A DNA stretch of 41,959 nucleotides, taken from assembly GCA_027488255.1 (NCBI GenBank), contig JAIYBZ010000005.1:1-41959 (forward strand), written 5' to 3'. Shown here one piece after another: positions 1-8,792 of this stretch. Every line of letters starts with the position of its first letter. Positions within the stretch are counted from its first letter, which is position 1. This stretch comes from Comamonadaceae bacterium (lineage in GTDB: Bacteria; Pseudomonadota; Gammaproteobacteria; Burkholderiales; Burkholderiaceae_C). The translations under genes and the position numbers were made by a program. The notes beneath the pieces were generated by a model. That model was not told where the DNA came from and did not search any database. It saw only the letters and a list, made by a program, of their open reading frames with translations.

Positions 1-1
1 A

Positions 2-373
2 AACATGCTGCGCTTGGTGCCCGGAAGCTTGCGTGAGGCCGCCTTTGCCTTGGGTGCACCACGCTGGAAAGTGTCGTTGTCGGTGACTTTGCGTGCTGCC
101 AAAAGCGGTGTGATCACGGGCCTGTTGTTGGCCATCGCCCGCATCAGTGGAGAAACGGCGCCCTTGTTGTTCACTGCCTTGAACAACCAGTTCTTCAGCA
201 CCGACATGAGCAAGCCCATGGCCAATTTGCCTGTGGTGATTTACCAGTTCGCCATGAGTCCGTATGACAACTGGATCCGCTTGGCTTGGGGCGGCGCTTT
301 GCTGGTCACTTTGGCTGTGTTGTTGCTCAACATCTTGGCCCGCGTCTTTTTCAGGGAAAAAACATCTGTTTGA
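2..373 (+). CDS. pstA: Phosphate ABC transporter permease PstA, C-terminal part (partial)
   Basis: The frame is open to the left edge, so only about the last 123 residues are present. PstA is one of the two inner-membrane permeases of the PstSCAB high-affinity phosphate importer. The visible part begins in the cytoplasmic EAA loop ([12 protein letters not shown]), which docks on the ATPase PstB, followed by a hydrophobic helix ([21 protein letters not shown]) and a last membrane segment near the C-terminus ([20 protein letters not shown]). pstB follows 53 bases later on the same strand, the standard pst order. pstS and pstC should lie just outside the window. Confidence 0.93.
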   Translation, partial: NMLRLVPGSLREAAFALGAPRWKVSLSVTLRAAKSGVITGLLLAIARISGETAPLLFTALNNQFFSTDMSKPMANLPVVIYQFAMSPYDNWIRLAWGGALLVTLAVLLLNILARVFFREKTSV

Positions 374-426
374 TGCAGATTTGAATTCCCCATTCCAAAA
401 AATCTTTCGTATTCACAGGAATCCAT

Positions 427-1200
427 ATGCCTGACAAGACACCCACCACCAACGCCATCGAAGTGCGTAACTTGGACTTTTATTACGGCAAATTCAAAGG
501 CCTGAAAAACGTCAACCTCGACATCGCTGCAAACCGCGTGACGGCCTTCATTGGTCCATCCGGTTGCGGCAAATCCACTCTGCTGCGCACGCTAAACCGC
601 ATGTACAGCCTGTACCCCGGCCAGCGTGCGGAGGGCCAGATCAACTTTTACGGTCAGAACATCTTGGACAAAGGCCAAGACCTGAACTTGCTGCGTGCCC
701 AAATTGGCATGGTGTTCCAAAAGCCCACACCATTCCCGATGTCGATTTACGACAACATTGCTTTTGGTGTGCGCCTTTATGAAAACCTCAGCCGCTCGGA
801 TATGGACGAGCGCGTGGAGTCGGCTCTGACCAAGGCCGCCATCTGGAACGAAGTCAAAGACAAATTGGGCCAGAGCGGTTTGTCACTGTCGGGTGGCCAG
901 CAGCAACGGCTTTGCATTGCCCGCACTGTGGCGGTGAAGCCCAAGGTCATCTTGCTCGACGAGCCCACATCGGCCTTGGACCCCATTTCCACGGCCAAAG
1001 TGGAAGAGTTGGTCAGCGAGTTGAAAAAAGACTACACGGTGGCCATCGTGACGCACAACATGCAACAAGCCGCCCGGGTCTCTGACTTCACGGCTTACAT
1101 GTACTTGGGTGAATTGGTGGAGTTTGGTCAGACCGAACAAATCTTCATGAAGCCCGCCCGCCAAGAAACCGAAGACTACATCACCGGCCGATTCGGCTGA
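427..1200 (+). CDS. pstB: Phosphate ABC transporter ATP-binding protein PstB
   Basis: Cytoplasmic ATPase that powers phosphate import through PstCA. At 257 residues it has the usual PstB length. Walker A is GPSGCGKST at residues 43-51, the ABC signature LSGGQ is at 154-158, the Walker B ILLDE ends in the catalytic Glu179, and the switch His is 210 (THNM). The PstB-typical Q-loop segment [15 protein letters not shown] is also present. An AGGA ribosome site lies about 6 bases before the ATG. phoU starts 14 bases after the stop. Expected to be co-transcribed with the upstream pst genes from a PhoB-dependent promoter outside the window. Confidence 0.97.
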   Translation: MPDKTPTTNAIEVRNLDFYYGKFKGLKNVNLDIAANRVTAFIGPSGCGKSTLLRTLNRMYSLYPGQRAEGQINFYGQNILDKGQDLNLLRAQIGMVFQKPTPFPMSIYDNIAFGVRLYENLSRSDMDERVESALTKAAIWNEVKDKLGQSGLSLSGGQQQRLCIARTVAVKPKVILLDEPTSALDPISTAKVEELVSELKKDYTVAIVTHNMQQAARVSDFTAYMYLGELVEFGQTEQIFMKPARQETEDYITGRFG

Positions 1201-1214
1201 TCAGGAGAAGCACC

Positions 1215-1913
1215 ATGGAAAAACACATTTCAAGCCAATTCGATGCCGACCTGACCAATGTGTCGTCGCGTGTTCTGGAGTTGGGCGGTTTGGTCGAGTC
1301 TCAAACCCGCCATGCCGTCTACTCCTTGGCCCAGTTCAATCTGGAAGTGGCCAACCAAGTCATTGCAACTGAAAAACAAGTCAACACCCTCGAGGTGGAG
1401 ATTGACGCCGAATTGGCCTCGATCATTGCCCGCCGACAACCCACCGCCCGTGACTTGCGTTTGTTGATGGCGATCTCCAAGATCACCGGCAACTTGGAGC
1501 GTGCCGGTGACGAGGCCGAGCGCATTGCCCGCATGGTCAAAAAAATCTTGGATCAAGGCAGCCCCCGCAACTTGCCTTCGTCTGAATTGCGCATCGCTTC
1601 CGACTTGGCCTCTGACCTGCTGCGCAAAGCCTTGGACGCTTTTGCGCGCCTGGATGTCAACACCGCGTTGACCATTTTGAAAGAGGACGATCTGATTGAC
1701 GCCGAATTCAACGGCTTTGTGCGCAAGTTGGTCACTTACATGATGGAAGACCCCCGCACCATCTCGGCCAGCCTGGATCTGTTGTTTGTGGCCAAGGCCA
1801 TCGAGCGCATCGGTGACCATGCCAAGAACATCGCCGAATTTGTGATTTACGTAGTCAAGGGTGCCGACGTGCGCCACACCGCTTTGACGGAAATTGAAAA
1901 AACGGTCCAATGA
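1215..1913 (+). CDS. phoU: Phosphate signalling protein PhoU
   Basis: Cytoplasmic all-helical protein that links the Pst transporter to the PhoR kinase and represses the Pho response when phosphate is plentiful. The 232 residues form two repeats, each with a metal-cluster motif of the PhoU family: ERAGDEAERIA in the first half and ERIGDHAKNIAEF in the second. A good AGGAG ribosome site precedes the ATG. The stop codon overlaps the phoB start (ATGA at 1910-1913), so PhoU and PhoB are probably translationally coupled. Confidence 0.96.
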   Translation: MEKHISSQFDADLTNVSSRVLELGGLVESQTRHAVYSLAQFNLEVANQVIATEKQVNTLEVEIDAELASIIARRQPTARDLRLLMAISKITGNLERAGDEAERIARMVKKILDQGSPRNLPSSELRIASDLASDLLRKALDAFARLDVNTALTILKEDDLIDAEFNGFVRKLVTYMMEDPRTISASLDLLFVAKAIERIGDHAKNIAEFVIYVVKGADVRHTALTEIEKTVQ

Positions 1914-2605
1914 GAAGCTTGCCCAGAATTCTGATCGTGGAGGATGAGGCCCCGATTGCAGAGTTGATTTCGGTGAACTTGCGCCACAACGGCTTTCAGC
2001 CTGTGTGGGCCATGGACTCGGAATCGGCTCAACGGGAACTGGACGAAATCTTGCCCGATGTGATCTTGCTGGATTGGATGTTGCCGGGCGAAAGTGGCTT
2101 GACCTTGGCTCGGCGCTGGCGCTCTTCGTCCCGCACCAAAGCTGTCCCCATCTTGATGCTCACGGCCCGAGGGGATGAAGCCGACCGGGTGGCGGGTTTG
2201 GATGCCGGTGCGGACGACTACATCGTCAAACCGTTTTCACCGCGTGAGTTGTTGGCCCGCATCCGCGCGGTGCTGCGCCGCCGTGTGCCCGAGTCCAACG
2301 GGGGCGCCGTCAAGATGGGCGATTTGCAACTCGACGCCGATACCTACCGCGTGACGTGGCAGGACAAGCCCGTGAAAGTTGGGCCGACCGAGTTCAAACT
2401 GTTGCACTATTTGATGCGTCACCCAGAGCGCGTGCACACGCGCGGCATGCTGCTCGACAAGGTGTGGGGTGACCATGTTTACATTGAAGAGCGCACCGTG
2501 GATGTGCATGTCAAGCGCTTGCGAGAGTCCTTGGGCGGGGCCGGAAGCATGATCGAAACCGTGCGCGGCGCTGGCTATCGCATGACAGGATCTCCTTCGG
2601 TTTAG
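1910..2605 (+). CDS. phoB: Phosphate regulon response regulator PhoB
   Basis: Two-domain OmpR/PhoB-family transcription factor that binds Pho boxes when phosphorylated. The receiver domain (about residues 1-120) has the acidic pair E11/D12, the phospho-acceptor D55 (LLDWMLPG), T85 and K107 (DYIVKPF). The C-terminal winged helix (about 130-228) ends with the family sequence RTVDVHVKRLRESL and GAGYRM. It overlaps phoU by four bases, and phoR starts 14 bases after it. Its predicted targets may include genes further along this window (candidate boxes near 10.0-10.1 kb and 14.3 kb). Confidence 0.96.
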   Translation: MRSLPRILIVEDEAPIAELISVNLRHNGFQPVWAMDSESAQRELDEILPDVILLDWMLPGESGLTLARRWRSSSRTKAVPILMLTARGDEADRVAGLDAGADDYIVKPFSPRELLARIRAVLRRRVPESNGGAVKMGDLQLDADTYRVTWQDKPVKVGPTEFKLLHYLMRHPERVHTRGMLLDKVWGDHVYIEERTVDVHVKRLRESLGGAGSMIETVRGAGYRMTGSPSV

Positions 2606-2619
2606 CGGTGTGTCTTTGA

Positions 2620-3957
2620 ATGCCAGTGCCATTGATTGAGCTGTTTTTTTCGGTGGTCGTTCTGGCCTTTCCTTTCTGGTTGTGGGCGGGATGGCTCGAG
2701 GCGGCCATCGCCGCTTTGGGGGTGACGCTCGTCCATGTGTTGTTGCTGATCTGGAAGACGCACCGACTCGAGCAGTGGTTGTCGCGCGCCGATTTGTATG
2801 CGCCCTTGCCCTGGAGCGGGGTGTGGTCAGAAATCGCCCAACGTATTCAGCGCTTGCTGCGTCAACGCGACAAGCAATCCGCAGCGGCCGAGCAGCGCCT
2901 GCAATATTTTTTGCAAGCCATCCAAGCGTCACCCAATGGGGTCACTTTGTTGGACGCGCAAGGCCGTATTGAATGGTGCAATGCCACAGCGTCGAGTCAT
3001 TTGGGCTTGGATGCCAGCCGCGATTTGATGCAGCACATTGTTCACTTGGTGCGAGACCCTGTTTTTTCTAAATATTTCGCCCAAAAAGAACACAGCTCTG
3101 AAGTGGTTATGGAAGGGCGCAGCAGTTCCTTGGTGCAGCCTCCGAAGTTGTCGGTGCAGCTGCACACTTATGGTGAAGGGCAGCAGTTGTTGCTGACCCG
3201 AGATATCACCACCGTCACCATGGCAGATGCCATGAGGCGTGATTTTGTGGCCAACGTGTCGCATGAAATCAGAACCCCTCTGACCGTTTTAGGCGGGTTT
3301 GTCGAGACCTTACAGACCATCCCCATGGGTCAAGAAGAGCAGCAGCACTATTTGAATTTGATGGCCGTGCAGGCTACCCGCATGCAGAGTTTGGTGGCGG
3401 ATTTACTGACGTTGTCGCAACTGGAAGGCAGCTTGCCGCCGGGCTTGAACGCGCAAGTGGACGTGCAAGACTTGATGTCGCAAGCGGCCGCAGATGCCGT
3501 GGCCTTGTCATCGGTGCTGTCCGAGCAAGCTGGCGAAGCACGCGGGCCGATGCATGATTTCGTCTTTGTCCCGCCGCCTCCTTGGGTGCTGTTGGGCATC
3601 AAGTCAGAGTTGCTCAGCGCCATCTCTAACTTGTTGAGCAATGCCATTCGCTACACCCCTGCGGGGGGACGCATTCAGGCGGAGTGGTCGCGCACTGCGG
3701 AGGGCATCGTCTTTTCGGTGAAAGACACCGGCCCGGGCATTGCGCCCGAACATGTGCCCCGCTTGTCCGAAAGGTTTTACCGCGTCGACCGCAGCCGATC
3801 ACGCGAGACGGGGGGTACCGGCTTGGGTTTGGCCATTGCTAAGCACGCCATTCAACGGCACGGTGGAGAGCTGCGTATTGAAAGCCAAGTGGGTAAAGGT
3901 TCGACCTTCCTCTTGTATTTGCCCCTCAGTCGAGTAGAAGGCGTCGAGACTGCTTGA
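2620..3957 (+). CDS. phoR: Phosphate regulon sensor histidine kinase PhoR
   Basis: Membrane histidine kinase/phosphatase that controls PhoB. The 445 residues contain N-terminal hydrophobic segments (about 5-60), a PAS domain (about 90-190, LQAIQASPNGVTLLDAQGRI), a HisKA dimerisation helix with phosphorylated His215 (NVSHEIRTPLT), and an HATPase domain with N-box Asn341 (SNLLSNAIRYTP), G1 box starting at Asp369 (DTGPGI) and G2 box GGTGLGLAIAKH. No large periplasmic domain is visible, as in PhoR of E. coli, which senses phosphate through PstSCAB-PhoU. Last gene of the pst-pho run; 338 non-coding bases follow. Confidence 0.95.
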   Translation: MPVPLIELFFSVVVLAFPFWLWAGWLEAAIAALGVTLVHVLLLIWKTHRLEQWLSRADLYAPLPWSGVWSEIAQRIQRLLRQRDKQSAAAEQRLQYFLQAIQASPNGVTLLDAQGRIEWCNATASSHLGLDASRDLMQHIVHLVRDPVFSKYFAQKEHSSEVVMEGRSSSLVQPPKLSVQLHTYGEGQQLLLTRDITTVTMADAMRRDFVANVSHEIRTPLTVLGGFVETLQTIPMGQEEQQHYLNLMAVQATRMQSLVADLLTLSQLEGSLPPGLNAQVDVQDLMSQAAADAVALSSVLSEQAGEARGPMHDFVFVPPPPWVLLGIKSELLSAISNLLSNAIRYTPAGGRIQAEWSRTAEGIVFSVKDTGPGIAPEHVPRLSERFYRVDRSRSRETGGTGLGLAIAKHAIQRHGGELRIESQVGKGSTFLLYLPLSRVEGVETA

Positions 3958-4295
3958 TTGACAGGTTCGCCCGAGAAAAGCACCTATCAAGAGTCCAGAC
4001 AGTCGGTGCTGCTCACCTATGTGGACTTAAGGTCATTGATGTCATGCAGACGCTATGACAACAACTGTTGTGATCATTTCAGTCACGTTTCTTTCACAAA
4101 AAATTAATTGACTCTCAACGTGTGACCTTGAAAATGTGAGTCACAAACAAGCATCATCAAGAATGCCACAAGCACATTAACTTGAATCGTTGTCTAACGT
4201 GCATGCGTAGAGTGATGACTTTTGAAAAATGAATATGGGTTTGAAAGTCAAGAACTTCATCGGGTGCGGGGTGTAGCAATCAAAGGACTCAAAAC
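3958..4295. other. 338-bp intergenic region between phoR and the ParA-like gene
   Basis: No gene is visible here. It is AT-rich and holds several dyads: an 11-bp odd palindrome ACAACTGTTGT at 4061-4071, another (TGTGAGTCACA) at 4135-4145, and a weak imperfect stem TTGACAGGT/ACCTATCAA at 3958-3990 just after the phoR stop with no T-run. A PhoB-box-like pair of 7-mers (CAGTCAC, 4-bp gap, CTTTCAC) is at 4080-4097, 13 of 18 positions against the E. coli consensus by eye. It is probably the control region of the downstream gene. No clear sigma-70 promoter could be picked. Confidence 0.5.
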
Positions 4296-4928
4296 ATGCG
4301 CATTGCGTCGTTTATTGGACAAAAGGGTGGCGTTGGAAAAAGCACCTTGGCCCGTGTTTTGGCTGTGGCCGCTTCGCATGAAAAGTACAAGGTGTTGATT
4401 GGTGACTTTGACCTTGAACAATTGACATGTGTTGAATGGAGTGCCATGCGCTTGCGTCATGGTATTGAGCCCGAGATCGATGCACGCGCATTCAAAAGTC
4501 TCAAGAAGTTACGGAAAACTGTCAGCGAATACGACCTGGTGGTGGTCGATACACGGGGTCTGGCCGATGAGTTGACCGAAGATGTCAGCAAAGAAAGTGA
4601 TGTCGTCTTTTTGCCAACAGGAACATCCATGGACGACCTGCGGCCCACTTTGGCCTTGGCACGTCGACTGGCAAAGACCAGATCGGTGAGCAACAAAATT
4701 GTGATTGTTTTGTCAAAAACAGGACGATCTGAACGTTTGATTGCAGAGGCCGAAGCGACCATTGCGGAGGCGGGTTTTGACATGCTCAATGCCATCTGGC
4801 CTGAGCGCGATGGATTCCAGGCCGATTTGGATGTGGGAAGAGCGGGCAGTGAGACCCATAACCCCTACCTCAAGCAGACAGCGAAGGCCATTGAGACGGC
4901 CATGATCGCTTTGGCAATGGGTCGTTGA
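4296..4928 (+). CDS. Orphan ParA/MinD-family ATPase
   Basis: A 210-residue P-loop protein with the deviant Walker A of the ParA/MinD/Soj family (KGGVGKST at residues 10-17) and a DFDLE segment in place of the usual DxDPQ. A switch II-like motif VVVDTRGLADE follows. Such ATPases position DNA or protein cargo on nucleoid or membrane; the short length resembles ParA proteins without an N-terminal DNA-binding domain. No ParB-like gene or parS-like repeat set is seen beside it, so its cargo is unknown. An AAAGGA ribosome site lies 8 bases before the ATG. Neither neighbour is a known partner, and a link to phosphate metabolism cannot be claimed from position alone. Confidence 0.85.
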   Translation: MRIASFIGQKGGVGKSTLARVLAVAASHEKYKVLIGDFDLEQLTCVEWSAMRLRHGIEPEIDARAFKSLKKLRKTVSEYDLVVVDTRGLADELTEDVSKESDVVFLPTGTSMDDLRPTLALARRLAKTRSVSNKIVIVLSKTGRSERLIAEAEATIAEAGFDMLNAIWPERDGFQADLDVGRAGSETHNPYLKQTAKAIETAMIALAMGR

Positions 4929-5006
4929 TTCTTTACTTTTCGGGTCACGGCGACGGGATACACCCTTCAACGGTTGCAAGCTACGCGTGTTGAACAGGAG
5001 AAAATT

Positions 5007-5948
5007 GTGAAACGACAAACCATGGCTTTCTTGTTGCTTTTTGCGTCTGCCACGATTCAGGCGCAGTCGGCATTTTCATTTGTGGCCATGGGTGATTTAC
5101 CCTATGTCACGTCGGCCAATGCCTATGGGCCCTACAGAGGGCTGATTGATCGTATCAACCAAGAATCCCCCGCCTTTTCTGTCCATGTCGGCGACTTCAA
5201 ATCAGGCTCGACACCTTGCAGTGATGAAGAATTTTCCAACCAATTGGACCACTTTCAAAGATTCAAGGGTGCTGTGGTTTACACGCCCGGAGACAACGAG
5301 TGGACCGATTGCCACAGAGCCAACAACGGCAAATTTGACCCCTTGGAACGCTTGGCTGTACTGCGACAAAGATTCTTCACGCCGGGTCAATCTTTGGGTG
5401 CGCAACCTCTAGCGGTGCAAAATCAATCGACAGTCTCAAGTTCTTTTTCACGGTATGTTGAAAATGTGCGTTGGATGCACCAAGGAGTCATGTTTGCCAC
5501 TGTCCACATTGTGGGCAGCAACAACAATTTGGAAAGTCGGGACATCTCAGCAACCCGCGAGTTTTTTGAGCGCGACGCTGCCAATGTTTCTTGGATTCAA
5601 ACTACCTTTGAACAAGCCCGTTTGCAACAAGCGACGGCACTCGTTTTTGCCTTTCAAGCGGATGTGTTGGAAAACAAGACACCTTGGGAAGACTTTCCAG
5701 GTTGGTCTGGATTTCGAAACAGCATGGGTCAGACTCTGCTGCCTCTAGCCAGCAGTTGGGGCAAGCCTGTACTGGTGGTGCATGGTGATAGTCACCAATT
5801 CAAAATAGACCAGCCTTTCCAACTTGACAAAAAGCCGATGAAAAATGTGACCCGATTGATTGTCCCGGGTGCTTCAGATGTCAGAGCGGTCAAAGTGAAC
5901 GTGAAAGATGCCAGTTTTTCATTCGAGCTTCTGGCGCCTGCACGCTGA
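5007..5948 (+). CDS. Secreted calcineurin-like metallophosphoesterase family protein
   Basis: The open frame reaches back to 4974, but the GTG at 5007 has an AGGAG site 6 bases upstream and gives a clean signal peptide (Lys/Arg start, hydrophobic FLLLFASAT, predicted cleavage near IQA-QS), so I use it; the protein is then 313 residues. Metal-site motifs of the calcineurin-like fold are seen in order: MGDLPY near residue 28, HVGDFKSG, YTPGDNEWTDC and VVHGDSHQF. The substrate is unknown. Export suggests action on periplasmic phosphoesters, which would suit its place beside pst-pho, but that is inference. It is not the cytosolic PlcP type, which lacks a signal peptide. Confidence 0.75.
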   Translation: MKRQTMAFLLLFASATIQAQSAFSFVAMGDLPYVTSANAYGPYRGLIDRINQESPAFSVHVGDFKSGSTPCSDEEFSNQLDHFQRFKGAVVYTPGDNEWTDCHRANNGKFDPLERLAVLRQRFFTPGQSLGAQPLAVQNQSTVSSSFSRYVENVRWMHQGVMFATVHIVGSNNNLESRDISATREFFERDAANVSWIQTTFEQARLQQATALVFAFQADVLENKTPWEDFPGWSGFRNSMGQTLLPLASSWGKPVLVVHGDSHQFKIDQPFQLDKKPMKNVTRLIVPGASDVRAVKVNVKDASFSFELLAPAR

Positions 5949-5965
5949 GCTTAAATCCCATTGAA

Positions 5966-5978
5966 GCGGTTGAACCGC
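5966..5978. repeat. Small GC-rich inverted repeat after the phosphoesterase gene
   Basis: GCGGTT-G-AACCGC, a 13-bp odd palindrome 18 bases after the stop at 5948. There is no T-run after it, so it is at best a weak transcription stop or a protein site. Confidence 0.3.
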
Positions 5979-6095
5979 CCTCCTCATGGTCATGCGTCCA
6001 TCTGGAGCCGGAGTCCATTACGACTTCGCGTGTTGTGATGTCATAATTTTTTCTTTATTCGGACATTGTTTAGACATTTAGCCCGTGAATCATGT

Positions 6096-6116
6096 TGTTC
6101 AACTTGGAGTTGAACA
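6096..6116 (+). promoter_or_regulatory. Perfect hairpin covering the ugd ribosome-binding site
   Basis: TGTTCAACT-TGG-AGTTGAACA: nine perfectly paired bases around a 3-base loop, ending one base before the ATG at 6117. The only purine-rich ribosome site (GGAG, 6106-6109) lies in the loop and the start of the 3' arm. In RNA this would mask the site; as DNA it could be an operator. The structure is seen directly; its role is inferred. Confidence 0.6.
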
Positions 6117-7568
6117 ATGAAAGTCACAGTCATCGGTTCTGGTTATGTCGGCTTGGTCACAGGTGCATGCCTTTCTGATTTGGGATTCAAGGTGGTTTGC
6201 CTTGACAAAGATGAAGAAAAAATTCGCGCACTGCACGAGGGGCAAGTTCCAATCTTCGAGCCAGGTCTCAAAGAAGTTTTGAGCCGAAACCGTGCCGATG
6301 GACGGATTCGTTTCACCACCGATGCATGTGAAGCAATAGAGCATGGGGATATTCTGTTTATTGCAGTCGGCACACCGCCATCGGAGGATGGTTCAGCCGA
6401 TTTAGGGCATGTTCTTGCAGTTGCTGCACTGATTGGGCGCCATCTCAAAGGTTTCAAACTCGTCGTCAACAAATCAACGGTGCCAGTGGGTACAGCCGAC
6501 AAGGTCAGAGCTACCATTTCGCATGAGTTGATGAGTCGCGGCATGATGCCGGACTTATTTGATGTGATTTCGAACCCAGAGTTTCTGAAAGAAGGCGCCG
6601 CCATTGATGATTTCATGCGCCCAGATCGCATCGTCGTTGGTGTGGATCAGGGCCCTCACTATGCCCGCAGTCAACGCATGATGGGGGATTTGTACGCCAG
6701 TTTTAATCGGCACCATTCACGCACGGTGTGGATGGATGTCAAAAGTGCAGAGCTCACCAAATATGCAGCCAATGCCATGTTGGCGACACGCATATCTTTC
6801 ATGAACGAAATCGCTAATCTGGCAGACGTGCTGGGTGCCGATGTCGACCACATTCGCCGTGGTATCGGTGCTGACACACGGATTGGGCACAGTTTCTTAT
6901 ACGCTGGCTGTGGATACGGTGGCAGTTGTTTTCCAAAAGACACGCAAGCATTGGTCAGTACCGCCAAGGCTTATGGTCAAAATATGTCGGTGGTTCATGC
7001 GACAGAGCAAGTCAATGCGCGTCAGAAATTGATCTTGGTCGATCGACTGTTGCAGCGCATGGGTCAAGATTTGACGGGTCGAAAAATAGCTCTGTGGGGC
7101 TTGGCGTTCAAGCCCAATACCGACGATATGCGCGAAGCAACCAGCAGGGTTGTGATCCGTCAATTATTGGCGCGAGGTGCACGTGTCAGCGCCTACGATC
7201 CTGTGGCGGGAAGCGAAGCTATGAAAGCTTTGCGCCACGATTTTGCAGGCGATTTAAATGCTCTTGAGCGATTTGAGTTGGTCAGTCATGAAATGCAGGC
7301 GCTAGAAAGCGCAGATGCATTAATGGTCTTAACGGAATGGAAAAACTTCCACAATCCTGACTTCGTGGCGATGAAGACCCTGATGCGCAAGCCATTCATT
7401 TTGGATGGGCGAAATCTTTACAACCCCGAGGCTTTGAGTGAATTGGGCTTGGCTTATCAAGGCGTGGGTCGGCGCAACGATTTGGTGCAATTTTTGACAT
7501 TTGAAAATGAGCAAGAGACAGTGCCTTCACTGAGAGCTTCGGCGAGCGGTGTCGCGGTGCATGCCTAA
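6117..7568 (+). CDS. ugd: UDP-glucose 6-dehydrogenase
   Basis: Cytosolic NAD-dependent enzyme that oxidises UDP-glucose twice to UDP-glucuronate, a sugar donor for capsules, exopolysaccharides and acidic glycolipids. The 483 residues show the N-terminal Rossmann motif [10 protein letters not shown], the [10 protein letters not shown] segment, and the catalytic Cys271 in [14 protein letters not shown], then the C-terminal UDP-binding domain ([14 protein letters not shown]). Translation starts straight after a perfect hairpin that holds its ribosome site. The next gene, lplT, overlaps its 3' end, so the two are probably one transcript. No polysaccharide cluster surrounds it; the nearby GT4 glycosyltransferase is the only visible candidate user of its product. 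Confidence 0.95.
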   Translation: MKVTVIGSGYVGLVTGACLSDLGFKVVCLDKDEEKIRALHEGQVPIFEPGLKEVLSRNRADGRIRFTTDACEAIEHGDILFIAVGTPPSEDGSADLGHVLAVAALIGRHLKGFKLVVNKSTVPVGTADKVRATISHELMSRGMMPDLFDVISNPEFLKEGAAIDDFMRPDRIVVGVDQGPHYARSQRMMGDLYASFNRHHSRTVWMDVKSAELTKYAANAMLATRISFMNEIANLADVLGADVDHIRRGIGADTRIGHSFLYAGCGYGGSCFPKDTQALVSTAKAYGQNMSVVHATEQVNARQKLILVDRLLQRMGQDLTGRKIALWGLAFKPNTDDMREATSRVVIRQLLARGARVSAYDPVAGSEAMKALRHDFAGDLNALERFELVSHEMQALESADALMVLTEWKNFHNPDFVAMKTLMRKPFILDGRNLYNPEALSELGLAYQGVGRRNDLVQFLTFENEQETVPSLRASASGVAVHA

Positions 7569-8790
7569 AGGGTTTTATTTTTTAATTTTGGCCCAGTTCG
7601 CCAGCGGGCTCGCAGACAACGCCTTCATGATTTTGGGGGTCTATTTTCTGCATGAGCAGGGATATCCTGGCTGGTGGGCTCCGCTGCTTAAATTTTCGTT
7701 CACGTTGTCCTATGTGGTCTTGGCCAGCGTCGCTGGACCAGTGGCCGATGCCTTCGCCAAAAGCCGCTTGATGGCTGCCATGAACTTGTTGAAGTTGATG
7801 GGGGTATTTCTTCTCGTAACGGGAGCACATCCCTTGCTCGCATTCGCATTGACGGGGCTTGCTGCCGCCCTTTATGCGCCTGCCAAGTACGGACTGGTCA
7901 GTGAATCAGTACCCACAAAACTGTTGGTCAAAGCCAATGCATGGTTAGAGGTTTCGGTGGTGCTTTCGGTGATGTTGGGTGTTGCTTTAGGAGGCGGGTT
8001 GATTCACTGGCAGCTTCACCAAGCTGATGATTTATGGGTTGATCATCAGGCAACCGTTGGTGGGTGGAGCGCGACACAAATAGTTGATGCCTTTGCCGTA
8101 GTCATCTCAATTTATGGTTTTTCTGCTTTGCTCAACTTGGGTGTGAGCCCCATGAATTCAACTCGTCGCCAGCCATGGTCTTGGCGTGACATTCAATGGA
8201 CGTTGTTCTGGTCACAAAACCGCCGACTTTGGGCGGATCCAATGGGTGGGATGTCTTTGCATGTGACGACTCTGTGCTGGGGTATCGGAGCTGTGTTGCA
8301 GTTTGCAGTTTTGACGTGGGCGCAAACCAACGCGGGTTTGACTCTACAACAAGGCGCATTCATGCAAGCGATTGTGGCGTTCGGAGTCATTGGTGGTGCG
8401 GCAATGGCTGCCTACAGGTGTCGCATTTTTAATGCACGTCGAGCTTTGCCTTGGGGGCTGGTGTTGGCGGCTCTATTACCGGCCATGGCACTCAGTTATT
8501 CTTTGCCAGTTGCCGTGATATTGCTGTTCATCGCTGGCTGGTCTGGAGGCATGTTGTTGGTCCCGATGAACGCTTTGCTCCAGCATCGTGGAGTGAATTT
8601 GATGCACTCGGGACGATCGATCGCGGTGCAAGGCTTCAATGAGAATTTAAGCGTGTTGGTGATGCTTGGGATTTACAGCGTCATGGTCGCTTGGGAGATC
8701 CCCCTTTTGCACATCATGCTGTTGGCGACCGTTCCTTTGCTCTTCGCTGTAGTTCCCTGGCTGCGAAGATCTCAAAAGCGATGGGCTTGA
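7561..8790 (+). CDS. lplT: Lysophospholipid transporter LplT-like MFS protein
   Basis: Major-facilitator protein of about 409 residues with roughly 12 hydrophobic segments. The N-terminus ([20 protein letters not shown]) and the loop [17 protein letters not shown] match the LplT family, which flips lysophosphatidylethanolamine and related lysolipids into the cytoplasm for re-acylation. In many proteobacteria LplT is joined or adjacent to the acyltransferase Aas; no Aas gene is in this window. I chose ATG 7561; an in-frame GTG at 7549 is the alternative, and both overlap the end of ugd. It ends two bases before the convergent glycosyltransferase gene, so there is no room for a separate terminator. 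Confidence 0.87.
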   Translation: MPKGFYFLILAQFASGLADNAFMILGVYFLHEQGYPGWWAPLLKFSFTLSYVVLASVAGPVADAFAKSRLMAAMNLLKLMGVFLLVTGAHPLLAFALTGLAAALYAPAKYGLVSESVPTKLLVKANAWLEVSVVLSVMLGVALGGGLIHWQLHQADDLWVDHQATVGGWSATQIVDAFAVVISIYGFSALLNLGVSPMNSTRRQPWSWRDIQWTLFWSQNRRLWADPMGGMSLHVTTLCWGIGAVLQFAVLTWAQTNAGLTLQQGAFMQAIVAFGVIGGAAMAAYRCRIFNARRALPWGLVLAALLPAMALSYSLPVAVILLFIAGWSGGMLLVPMNALLQHRGVNLMHSGRSIAVQGFNENLSVLVMLGIYSVMVAWEIPLLHIMLLATVPLLFAVVPWLRRSQKRWA

Positions 8791-8792
8791 TC

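Noticed and set aside
1230..1910. 226-codon - strand frame opposite phoU
   Set aside because: Antisense shadow of phoU.
6018..6047. Possible sigma-70 promoter TTACGA - 18 bp - CATAAT before ugd
   Set aside because: -35 matches only 3/6; not strong enough to list.
6038..6055. Pho-box-like ATGTCAT-AATT-TTTTCTT before ugd
   Set aside because: About 13/18 by eye, but the region is T-rich and no -10 lies at the expected distance (2/6), so chance is likely.
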